A stretch of DNA of 64,000 bases from the NCBI GenBank assembly GCA_964562015.1, contig CAZLRH010000009.1, forward strand, positions 105,803 through 169,802, given 5' to 3'. Shown one piece after another: positions 1-7,727 of this stretch. The translations under genes and the position numbers were made by a program. The stretch comes from CAZLRH01 sp964562015. GTDB lineage: Bacteria > Verrucomicrobiota > Verrucomicrobiia > Opitutales > JABDGR01. Below the pieces are notes generated by a model. That model ran no database searches. It was not told where the DNA came from and saw only the letters and a program-made list of their open reading frames with translations. How positions within the stretch are numbered: the first letter of the stretch is position 1; each line of letters starts with the position of its first letter.

Positions 1-641
1 GCGGAGAAGACACTGCCATAAAGCTGGGCCGACTGCTGGCCCACGGGCAATTTACGCACGGTGTCGAGCGCACCCGTCGGGTCTTTCATGGCCATGTTGG
101 ACAGCACGTTTTGCTGGATGGCGCTGCGTATGCCTGCGTTTTCAATTTTGTCGAGGCTCGCGAGTGCCGCGTTCGGATCCTTGGCCGACCAGGAATCAAA
201 AACCAGGTAAAGGTCGGTGGTGCGTTCGTTGGCATTGGGTTGTCCTTTGGCCCAATCCAGCGCGGCCGCCGGATCCGCGTCGGCCCAGCGCGCGGCGATG
301 ATGGCTTTGGCGAGCTGGTTGTCCGAGGTCGCGGGCATTTTGGCGAGCGAGTCGAGCAGCGAGTGGGCGCCCGCGGGGTCGAGATTGCTGGCAAAATCGA
401 GCAAATCCCGATAGCGGGCGACGATACCGGGCGCCGTCAGGATTTTGGTCAGCTTGGATTGCTGGGAAGCGACGGAGCCGGAAGCCGTGGTTTTAGCGGT
501 GGCCTTTTCCGCCGCGCCGGCCGGGCCGTGGCTCTGGGCCGCAGCGAGTTCCTCGCCCAAGCGGGAATTTTGACGATACTGCCAGCCGATGACGGCGAGG
601 GCGGCGATGATGAGCGCAGTGAGCAGGGAATTTGATTTCAT
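1..641 (-). CDS. Membrane-anchored repeat protein of PVC type (C-terminus beyond the window)
   Basis: The frame opens at an ATG at 641 and runs off the left edge without a stop, so about 213 residues are visible. Residues 4-18 form one hydrophobic segment directly after a short MKSNS start, so this is a signal anchor or uncleaved signal. A low-complexity Ala/Lys/Ser stretch follows. From about residue 118 the sequence has 32-residue repeats, each opening with a DP-x-x-AL motif (DPAAAL, DPNAAL, DPTGAL) and containing Trp and short helices. Repeats of this kind are common in exported proteins of Verrucomicrobiota and Planctomycetes and are likely helical scaffolds. No catalytic motif is seen. 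The function is unknown. Confidence 0.8.
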   Translation of the reverse strand, partial: MKSNSLLTALIIAALAVIGWQYRQNSRLGEELAAAQSHGPAGAAEKATAKTTASGSVASQQSKLTKILTAPGIVARYRDLLDFASNLDPAGAHSLLDSLAKMPATSDNQLAKAIIAARWADADPAAALDWAKGQPNANERTTDLYLVFDSWSAKDPNAALASLDKIENAGIRSAIQQNVLSNMAMKDPTGALDTVRKLPVGQQSAQLYGSVFS

Positions 642-853
642 GAAGGTGGGTTGCTACCTAGGTTATACGATAACGGGCGCGGATGTTTCCGAATATTACA
701 ATGGGCGGTGATTTTTATAGAGGATGGAACGGCGCGAGGCCTGGGCGCCCGGCTGGATGGGCGGTTGAAAGCGGGGAGTGGCACCGGCGATTGCTTTCCA
801 CCTTACATTAGGCACCGGCATCCCGTTGAGTTTACAAAAAATTTATGTTCTCT
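642..853. other. Intergenic region upstream of the repeat protein
   Basis: This 212-bp gap separates the repeat protein from the stop of the PadR-linked membrane protein. Both genes lie on the minus strand. It is more AT-rich than the flanks. No convincing promoter hexamer pair, hairpin or small reading frame was found. Confidence 0.4.
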
Positions 854-1567
854 CTAACTGGCCGGCTGCAACAGCCACGCTGTGGTGCGTTGTTGGCGGG
901 CATGGGCAATTAAAAGTACTAGCAGCGGCACGGTGGCTTCCGGCCAGTTCGAATTTAGCGCAGGGAGAAACCAATGGTGAAAGCCGCCATAAATCCCGAG
1001 CATGAAACTATGCGGCTCCAAATTGGCGTGAAAAAAAAGCGCGTACAGCGAGCATAGTCCGCACGCCAGCACCGACCAGGCGAAGTTCAAGGCCGCGCGG
1101 CGGGCCAGCCTGTGATAGATGGCGGCGATCAATCCTATCGCGGCAAATTTGCCCAGGCCCACTCCTATCAGCATCACGCCAAATTGCGCCGGCACGTCGA
1201 AATAGAACTGGAACCCCGTGCGGCCCACGAGCACGGAGCTATAAACCGCGACGAGCCAAAACAGTATCCACAACACCGGCGTCGCCAAAATCGGCACGAG
1301 GCCAAAGCCCAAACGCGGATGCCGCCCCCACCACGAGGATTCGCGCAACCTCGTCAAATGCTGTTCCGCCAGTGCCGCGGGTTCACCGAGGCACAGGGCG
1401 GCCTGCGCGCTGGCCGCGGTTTCGGTGAGCCCGCCCGCGAGTCCGGCTTGGCGCAGATCCTCCAAGTGGTCGGCCGTTTCCGCGACGATGCGCTTCGCCA
1501 CGGCGAGCGGGCAGCCGAGTTCGGCCAGTCGCCGGCGCAATTGCAGAATGGGGGCAGGGTTAGACAT
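854..1567 (-). CDS. PadR-associated integral membrane protein
   Basis: This 237-residue protein starts with a soluble helical segment (residues 1-75) and then has about four hydrophobic segments, beginning with LVPILATPVLWILFW. The architecture matches the permease-prefix/DUF1700-like proteins usually encoded next to PadR regulators. Its ATG overlaps the end of the padR-like gene by 8 bp, so the two are translationally coupled on the minus strand. The pairing suggests the protein senses or modulates a membrane process controlled by the regulator, by analogy only. No enzymatic motif is visible. Confidence 0.75.
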   Translation of the reverse strand: MSNPAPILQLRRRLAELGCPLAVAKRIVAETADHLEDLRQAGLAGGLTETAASAQAALCLGEPAALAEQHLTRLRESSWWGRHPRLGFGLVPILATPVLWILFWLVAVYSSVLVGRTGFQFYFDVPAQFGVMLIGVGLGKFAAIGLIAAIYHRLARRAALNFAWSVLACGLCSLYALFFHANLEPHSFMLGIYGGFHHWFLPALNSNWPEATVPLLVLLIAHARQQRTTAWLLQPAS

Positions 1568-1895
1568 GTTGCCCTCCCATCACCAAGGCCACGGCATCGG
1601 TTACGCGCGCCCATTCGCTGGTCAGGGCCTCGAGGCGTTTCTGGCCGCGCGCCGTCAAGTCATAGTAGTGGCGGCTGCGGCCCTCGATTTGGCGGCGCTC
1701 GCTGCGGACAAATTTTTCGGCTTCGAGATAATGCAGGTACGGATAAATGCAGCCCTCGCCGAAAGTCAGGGCGTCCTTGGTCTGCACCTGGATTTCCTTC
1801 ACGATTTCATAGCCATACATCGTGCGGCGGGCCAGCAGCCGCAGGACGAGCAGTTCGGGCACCCCATTCAAGAAGCTGGGATTGGTTTTCTTCAT
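1560..1895 (-). CDS. PadR-family transcriptional regulator
   Basis: The 111-residue protein is the size of a minimal PadR winged-helix repressor. Typical family features are present: an N-terminal LLVLRLLARRTMYGYEI segment, then FGEGCIYPYLHYLE in the recognition-helix region, and the wing with RHYYDLTARGQKRL. PadR proteins bind DNA as dimers, often repressing a neighbouring membrane or stress gene. It is the first gene of a two-gene operon with the overlapping membrane protein, which is the likely regulated partner. The ATG at 1895 is the only plausible start. Confidence 0.92.
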   Translation of the reverse strand: MKKTNPSFLNGVPELLVLRLLARRTMYGYEIVKEIQVQTKDALTFGEGCIYPYLHYLEAEKFVRSERRQIEGRSRHYYDLTARGQKRLEALTSEWARVTDAVALVMGGQHV

Positions 1896-1993
1896 GGCGG
1901 CGGTTTTGCCTCAAGGTTCAAGGTACGTCAACCTTGAACTGTGAGGTATGAAGGTGGGCGCGGGCAGAAGGAATGAAACGAGTTCAACTCGGC

Positions 1994-3670
1994 TCAGTTC
2001 TTTGCGCCCGCGCGGCGGCCTTTCCACGCCTGCCACAGGGGCCACAGCACGAACAGCATCGGCAGCCAGCAAAGCACGAGGAACCAGCGCGAGCCGGCCA
2101 AGCCATCCTGCGCCACTTTGAAAAACGTCCGCCCTTGAATAAATGCTTTGGCGGCTTCGTCATTGGCATGGAGCGCGGAGGCCGCGCCCCCGAGCGCGAA
2201 TTGTTTCGCGACCGCCGCTCCGCCGCAGGCCGCCTCCCACGCCAGGGCGCAACCGCCAAACGCAAAGTTGCCCACGGCCACTCCACCCATCGCCCACCAG
2301 CCGGCGGCCACGCCGCCGCCCGCCCAAATTCCCAGCGCGGCCCCGCCAACGGCCAGCAAGCCAAAGGCCGCGCCGCCAAAGCTAATCAACCCCACGGTCA
2401 TTCCACCGAAACTTAACGGTGCGATCGCCACGCCGCCTGCAGCGCACAATCCTCCAATGGCGAAATCTCCGCCCGCAATCCAGCCGACCGCCGGGCGCAA
2501 CTTTTCCTCGTCCCGCCGGCCGGCGCGGATATGCACCAGAGGCAAACCCAGAAAACTCCAAGCACTGCGGTATTCTTTGACCGGCCAGAAATCGAAACGC
2601 ACTTTGCTCGGTTCGACGGGTGTGGGTCCCACATTTTGTTCCGCTCGCAATTGCCGCAATCGTTGATTGGAACGCAGCGCGAACGGGACCAGCAGCGCCA
2701 CATACGCGGCCCAAATTCCCGCAAACCCCAGCACCGTCAGCAACGGATTAACCGCCCACAAATCTTCGAAGAAAATACTCCAAAGGGCGGTCAAGACCAC
2801 GACCACGGCCACCAGCGCCACGATGGTCCAGGCATTTTTCTTGATCATTTTTTTCTCTTCGGCGGAGCGCGCGAACTTGAGTTGCACACTGACGCCGACC
2901 CACCCGCCCACGATTCCCAGCACCGGGCCCAGCACCGTGGCCGCGAGTCCCGCCCAGCCCAGGCCGCCGGCCATCGCTCCGCCCTTGGCCATGCCGGCGC
3001 CCATGGCGCCAATTTTTCCCGACACAGCCAGCATCGGCAGCGCGGCCTGTACGCTGAGCGTAAAAGCAGTCCCCGGTCCGCTGCGACCCAGTGCCGTTTC
3101 CACAAAGGCGAGCATGCGCTCCTGCAACATTTTCCGCCCGCGGGACAGGCGCTGCATGACCGCGTCCTCGCTTAGTTCCAAGGCTTCAGCTACGCGTGCC
3201 ACCGACTGTTCGCCGCGATAATACAACACCAGGGGCTCGCGATAGAGTTCCGGCAGTTGCCCGAGTTCGCGCCAGAGCAGGGCGGATTCCTCGCGGCTGA
3301 TGGCTTGGGCCGCGGGCGGTGGTTCCGACGCGGGCAGATTTTCTGCGGCCTCCAGCGTTGCGGCGGCATGCGACGGCTCGCGTCCCAACTGCCGCCGGTC
3401 TTGGTTAATAGTGTGGCGCGCAATGCCGCACAACCAGGAGCGAAGTTTGGCGGGCTCGCGCAGTTCGCCCAGGTGCTGCCAGGCCGCGATGAATGTCTTC
3501 TGCGCCAGGTCTTCGCTTTGGCTTACGTTGCCGGTGGCGCTGTAAGCCAGGGCGCAAACGAGCGCCTGGTAGCGCGCGACGATTTGCCCGAAGGCCTCGC
3601 GCTGGCCTTCGAGGCTTTGGGCCACGAGCGCGGCGTCTGGGGCGGGTGCGATGGATTCAGTGGTTGGCAT
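1994..3670 (-). CDS. ECF-type sigma-70 factor fused to a membrane domain with glycine decapeptide repeats
   Basis: Translation from the ATG at 3670 gives 558 residues; the frame stays open further upstream, but the extra residues look non-coding. Residues about 15-185 form an ECF sigma factor: region 2 contains SEDLAQKTFIAAW and LRSWLCGIARH, and region 4 contains LPELYREPLVLYY then VARVAEALELSEDAVMQRLSRG. After that come hydrophobic segments (about residues 225-330), a charged linker, and a glycine-rich array in which GG recurs roughly every ten residues (consensus GG-x-A-x-G followed by four mostly hydrophobic residues). A final hydrophobic helix near the C-terminus ends in basic residues. 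ECF factors are normally about 200 residues, so this is a sigma factor tethered to or regulated by its own membrane domain. No separate anti-sigma gene is adjacent. Confidence 0.85.
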   Translation of the reverse strand: MPTTESIAPAPDAALVAQSLEGQREAFGQIVARYQALVCALAYSATGNVSQSEDLAQKTFIAAWQHLGELREPAKLRSWLCGIARHTINQDRRQLGREPSHAAATLEAAENLPASEPPPAAQAISREESALLWRELGQLPELYREPLVLYYRGEQSVARVAEALELSEDAVMQRLSRGRKMLQERMLAFVETALGRSGPGTAFTLSVQAALPMLAVSGKIGAMGAGMAKGGAMAGGLGWAGLAATVLGPVLGIVGGWVGVSVQLKFARSAEEKKMIKKNAWTIVALVAVVVVLTALWSIFFEDLWAVNPLLTVLGFAGIWAAYVALLVPFALRSNQRLRQLRAEQNVGPTPVEPSKVRFDFWPVKEYRSAWSFLGLPLVHIRAGRRDEEKLRPAVGWIAGGDFAIGGLCAAGGVAIAPLSFGGMTVGLISFGGAAFGLLAVGGAALGIWAGGGVAAGWWAMGGVAVGNFAFGGCALAWEAACGGAAVAKQFALGGAASALHANDEAAKAFIQGRTFFKVAQDGLAGSRWFLVLCWLPMLFVLWPLWQAWKGRRAGAKN

Positions 3671-3764
3671 GTCACCCCTTAAGTGGCGCAAACGGACGCC
3701 AACCTGACCGGAAATTTTGCGCCTGCCGATTCGGCTGCAAATCCGCGGCGAAGTTCGCCCGCAT

Positions 3765-6155
3765 TCAATAAACGACAATCACTTCATGATCAACCACCGT
3801 GGCCACCGTGAAGCGCACCCAATTGTCCGCGACCGTCAAATTCGTCACTTTCGGGCCCACGAGTGCATCGGCGACGGGATGCAAAATGTCCGGCGGCAGT
3901 TTAATACCGACATCGAGCGGGCCGACGGGGATGAACTCTTCCGCCGGGGCGCGCCAGGTCGAGGCATTGGTCAGGTTGACGAGGTGCAGAATCAGGCGCG
4001 GCGGTTTCCGGTCTTTGGTAATGGGATCAAGGTGCGTTGCCTGGTAATAAAGTTGGCAGTCGATAAAGCCGGGCCCGGAGACGGCCAGCGGTATGCAAAC
4101 CTGGGCATTATCGTCATTGGCGGCCCAACGCGCGATGTTGGCGAGGAGGTCGCCGTGGTCCGGGATGTTGTCCCGCGCATACCGGCGGTCCAAATCGGCC
4201 AGCAGGTAGGCGACCCGCGCCGTGCCGAACGAATGCAGCACCAGGGCCGTGGCATCGGATTTCGTGACTTCCATGTAGGCCTCCTCCGTGGGCGTCGTTT
4301 GGAACGGCGGCACGAAGGTCACGGTATCCAATTCGTCGGGCTCGACATGGGCGGGCACCAGCGTGCCGCCGTACGGAATAAGATTCGTCGCCTCGAAGCC
4401 GGCCAGCACCGGATGCCGTTTGACGGTGGAGTCGGAGCTTCCGTCAGTCTTGGGACCGTCGATGTCCGGGCTCATTTCCGGCGTGAGGCGCAAATAAGAC
4501 TGCACGTTTTCTCCGGCGGCCTGCACCCGCGCGGCCTCCTGGCGCACCCGCGCACCATCGGGAATTTGCGAACGGAAGAGGTCCGACAGCGCAAAGTCCG
4601 GCAGCGCGTCGCCATTTTCATCAAACAAACTCGTGAGTCCGGTGGCGAAAACGCACCCGCCATTTTTGACCCAGGCTTGCACTTGTTTGACCTGGGGGTC
4701 CGTCATCACGCCGAGGTTGGGAAAAATCAAAAGCTGCAGCGGGCCGGGCTTGGCGGGCAGGTCGTCGGCATGGATCATCACGTACGGAATCCGCGCCCGT
4801 AACAAAGCCTGCGTGATGCCGCGCTGCGGCAGGTTGACCATCAATTCCGCGTGGTCGCGCCCGAAATAGTCGTTGTTGCGCTGGGACCACACCACGCCGA
4901 CGGTCGCCATGGGGACGCGGTTGTAAAGGAAGTCCTCCTGGGTTTCATGCCACTTGAACAGGGACACGGGAGTGGGGTACATGCGCCGGTCTTCACCATA
5001 AGCGCCCACATAGTGCCAGCTGGGCTGGATGCCGCCGGCATAGCCATCGAGGGTCCACAGGCGTACCTCCGACTCGGGCTTGGTGACGCCCCGGAACACC
5101 GGATCCGCCAAGTCGTACATGGCCTGGCTTTCAGCGACGGGTTTTTGCCAGCCCAGCATCTGATGGTAAAGCTTGCCGGCCTCGCCATTGGCCTGCACGC
5201 CGGTGCGGTCGGTGCGGCGCTGGTAGTCGAGGTAGATGATTTCCGAGCGGTGGCAGATTTCCCGGACATCGCGGAAATTCGCCGCCTGGACTTCGACCGT
5301 GCCGTCATTCATGCCGAGCCAGAGGCAGTCTTTGCCGCCCGCGCTGCGGGTAAGGTTGTTGTTGGCGTCCCACAAGGTGAGGCGCAGCCCGTAATTCCAG
5401 TCGAGCCAGGTGCGGTAGGTGGGATCCTCCCAGTCCTTTTTCGGGGGCAAATCCAGTTTGTACTTCTTGAAAAAGGCCGTGACACAGTTCTGGCAGTAGC
5501 AGATGAGGTCGCGCGGCAGGCCGCTCCAACTGGTGTCCACGAAACCATCGGGGCGATAGACCTTGAGCACCATGCGGATCATATTTCCGATCCAGACCGA
5601 ATAGTACGGACTGTTAACACAAGGAATATAAAGGCCGCGCCCCAGATAATGCTGCCCCTTGGCGTCCACGGTAAACCAGTCCGGGTTGGCGTCGAAGGCC
5701 ATTTGCTTCGCACCGCTGGAGTCCATCCGCGCCAGCACAATCAAATGCTCCTCGCGGGCGGCCTTGGTCAGCGCGCCGAACAAGTCGAAATTATTCAGGT
5801 ATTTTGCCTGCTCGTACGGCGGGAGCACCGGGAAGAACTCCACGATGCCGCCGGCGTCGATCACCACGGCCTGGATCTTCGTGCGCCGCCACTCCTCGCG
5901 CCACCAAGCGATGTCATAATGGGCCGGGTCCCTTTCGGTGATGCTCGTGTGGCCCCAGCGGCGCGCCCACTTGTACCACGGGTCCGTGTGCACGATGCCC
6001 GCGGCGTCGGTAAAGGTCGGCGTGGCCTGGGCCGTGGCGGCGGCCAGCGGGCCCAGCCGCGCCCCAGCCAGCGCAGCCGAGGTGAGCACGGTTTTTTTCA
6101 AAAAGCTCCGGCGGGTTTCGAGGCCCGGCGCCGGCGTGGGGTCATCGGCATGCAT
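3765..6155 (-). CDS. Tat-exported putative glycoside hydrolase (GHL6-like)
   Basis: The ATG at 6155 gives 796 residues with a twin-arginine signal (ETRRSFLKKT) and an Ala-rich hydrophobic stretch, so export in folded form is expected. The first catalytic-size half resembles hypothetical glycosyl hydrolase family 6-type TIM barrels: IQAVVIDAGG near the first strand, then IVLARMDSS, then YRPDGFVDTSW followed by a CYCQNC cluster. The middle resembles a beta-galactosidase trimerisation or glutamine-amidotransferase-like domain (LLIFPNLGVMTDPQ, GGCVFATG). The C-terminal part is beta-rich. Substrate is unknown; family proteins are annotated as fucosidase- or galactosidase-like without firm biochemistry. 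It is divergent from gltX across 121 bp. Confidence 0.75.
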   Translation of the reverse strand: MHADDPTPAPGLETRRSFLKKTVLTSAALAGARLGPLAAATAQATPTFTDAAGIVHTDPWYKWARRWGHTSITERDPAHYDIAWWREEWRRTKIQAVVIDAGGIVEFFPVLPPYEQAKYLNNFDLFGALTKAAREEHLIVLARMDSSGAKQMAFDANPDWFTVDAKGQHYLGRGLYIPCVNSPYYSVWIGNMIRMVLKVYRPDGFVDTSWSGLPRDLICYCQNCVTAFFKKYKLDLPPKKDWEDPTYRTWLDWNYGLRLTLWDANNNLTRSAGGKDCLWLGMNDGTVEVQAANFRDVREICHRSEIIYLDYQRRTDRTGVQANGEAGKLYHQMLGWQKPVAESQAMYDLADPVFRGVTKPESEVRLWTLDGYAGGIQPSWHYVGAYGEDRRMYPTPVSLFKWHETQEDFLYNRVPMATVGVVWSQRNNDYFGRDHAELMVNLPQRGITQALLRARIPYVMIHADDLPAKPGPLQLLIFPNLGVMTDPQVKQVQAWVKNGGCVFATGLTSLFDENGDALPDFALSDLFRSQIPDGARVRQEAARVQAAGENVQSYLRLTPEMSPDIDGPKTDGSSDSTVKRHPVLAGFEATNLIPYGGTLVPAHVEPDELDTVTFVPPFQTTPTEEAYMEVTKSDATALVLHSFGTARVAYLLADLDRRYARDNIPDHGDLLANIARWAANDDNAQVCIPLAVSGPGFIDCQLYYQATHLDPITKDRKPPRLILHLVNLTNASTWRAPAEEFIPVGPLDVGIKLPPDILHPVADALVGPKVTNLTVADNWVRFTVATVVDHEVIVVY

Positions 6156-6276
6156 GGGGTGAGGCGGCAACCACGGATAATTATTGCCAAGGGGGCCGTT
6201 AGTTAAAGCAAATTCGCGGGTGTGATTTCCGGCTTTTCCTTTCGGGCGGCACCTGCCAGTCTTGCCGGTTTCACCG

Positions 6277-7650
6277 ATGTCCACGCCCACCGTCCGCGTC
6301 CGTTTTGCCCCGAGCCCCACCGGGTATTTCCACATTGGCAGCGCCCGCACCGCGCTGTTCAACTGGCTGTACGCGCGCCACACCGGTGGCACCTTTGTGC
6401 TGCGCATCGAGGACACCGACAAGGAGCGCAACACCCCCGAGGCCTTGCGCGTCCTGCTCGAGGGCATGCGCTGGCTGGGCTTGGAATGGGACGAGGGCCC
6501 GGAAAAGGGCGGCGACTGCGGGCCTTATTTCCAGAGCCAGCGCGGTGTTCTTTACCAAAAATACCGCGACCAGCTTTTCGCCGCGGGCCGGGCCTACGAA
6601 AAGGACGGCGCGGTTTATTTCAAGCTCCTCGGCGAGCGTTACCAGGCCTGGGACGACCACAAGCAAAAGCACGTCGAAAAGGTCAAATCGCCGCCGCCGG
6701 TGATTGAGGACGCCGTGCGCGGACGCGTCGAGCGCGAGCTGGACGAGGATTTCGTCATCTTTCGCGCCAATGGCGATCCCGTGTTCCACTTTGTGAATGT
6801 AGTGGACGACATCGCCATGCGCATCACGCACGTCATCCGCGGCGAGGACCATTTGTCCAACACGCCCCGGCACGTCGCCCTCTTCCAGGCTTTCGGCGCG
6901 CCGCTGCCGCAGTACGCCCACATCCCGCTCATTCTCAAAACCCATGGCGCGGGCAAAATGAGCAAACGCGACCAGGGCGCCCTCATCGAGGAGTATCAGA
7001 AAAAGCATTATCTGCCCGAGGCCGTGCGCAACTACCTGTGCCTGCTCGGCTGGTCGCCCAAGGACGACCGCGAGATTCTGCCCATCGATGAAATCATCCG
7101 GCTCTTCGATTTGCCCGCCATCAACCAGAACAACGCGCGCTTCGACGAAAAGAAAATGGCGCACATCAACACCCATTATGTCCGCGCCCTGCCCGCCGGC
7201 AACCTGGGCTGGCTGGGCCGGCCCATCCTCGCCGAAGCCGGCCTGGTGAAGGACGAAACGCCGGAGGATTACGTGCAGGCCGTGCTCTTGCTCTGCCAGG
7301 AAAAAATCCGCGCCCTCGACGAGCTGCCGCATTTTTCCGCCTACTTCTTCCGCGACGAATTTCCCATCGACGAGGCCGCCAAGGCCAAATTACTGAAGAC
7401 CGGCGACCCGCTGGCGCGCCTGCGTGAACTGCGCGCCGCCCTCGTGGCGCAGGCCGATTGGTCCGACGCCGCGCTCGAAAAGCGCGTGCAGGAACTCGCG
7501 GCCGAGCACAACGTCAAGACCGCCGATTACATTCACAGCGCGCGGCTCGCAGTCTCCGGCGTCAGCGTCGGCCCGAGTTTTTACGGGATGCTGCGCGTGC
7601 TCGGAAAAGAGAAAATCCTCGCGCGGCTCGACCGGTTTTTACAGAGTTGA
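6277..7650 (+). CDS. gltX: Glutamate--tRNA ligase
   Basis: The 457-residue class I aminoacyl-tRNA synthetase charges tRNA-Glu in the cytoplasm. The N-terminus RVRFAPSPTGYFHIGSAR carries the HIGH-type signature (HIGS), followed by LRIEDTDKER typical of Glu/Gln enzymes. The KMSKR loop (GKMSKRDQG) is at residues 225-231. The length is close to the usual 460-490. I chose the ATG at 6277; a TTG codon five codons upstream is also in frame but less likely. It stands alone and faces convergent hpnDE, separated by a strong hairpin. Confidence 0.97.
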   Translation: MSTPTVRVRFAPSPTGYFHIGSARTALFNWLYARHTGGTFVLRIEDTDKERNTPEALRVLLEGMRWLGLEWDEGPEKGGDCGPYFQSQRGVLYQKYRDQLFAAGRAYEKDGAVYFKLLGERYQAWDDHKQKHVEKVKSPPPVIEDAVRGRVERELDEDFVIFRANGDPVFHFVNVVDDIAMRITHVIRGEDHLSNTPRHVALFQAFGAPLPQYAHIPLILKTHGAGKMSKRDQGALIEEYQKKHYLPEAVRNYLCLLGWSPKDDREILPIDEIIRLFDLPAINQNNARFDEKKMAHINTHYVRALPAGNLGWLGRPILAEAGLVKDETPEDYVQAVLLLCQEKIRALDELPHFSAYFFRDEFPIDEAAKAKLLKTGDPLARLRELRAALVAQADWSDAALEKRVQELAAEHNVKTADYIHSARLAVSGVSVGPSFYGMLRVLGKEKILARLDRFLQS

Positions 7651-7723
7651 ACCGCTGAGAACGCAGAGTGCGCTGAGAGCGATCTTTAGCGCACTTCTTT
7701 TCTCGGTGTGCTCTGTGGTTCAA
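7647..7723. repeat. Nested inverted-repeat element between convergent gltX and hpnDE
   Basis: Outer arms TTGAACC (7647-7653) and GGTTCAA (7717-7723) are perfectly complementary. The inner 8-bp stem is the gltX terminator. The remaining arm sequence is partly complementary (GAGAACGCAGAG against CTCGGTGTGCTCTG). Together it can fold into one long imperfect cruciform or hairpin filling the space between two convergent genes. Confidence 0.6.
7667..7703 (+). terminator. Likely Rho-independent terminator of gltX
   Basis: A perfect 8-bp stem, AGTGCGCT (7667-7674) with AGCGCACT (7688-7695), encloses a 13-nt loop and is followed by TCTTTTCT. It starts 17 nt after the gltX stop codon. It is nested inside a larger inverted repeat. 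Confidence 0.55.
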
Positions 7724-7727
7724 ATTC

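Noticed and set aside
4851..6206. A long plus-strand frame opposite the GHL6-like gene
   Set aside because: The minus-strand gene has a Tat signal and barrel motifs; the plus frame is compositional.
6262..6276. TTG start for gltX
   Set aside because: The ATG at 6277 places the catalytic HIGH region at the usual distance and is a normal start codon.
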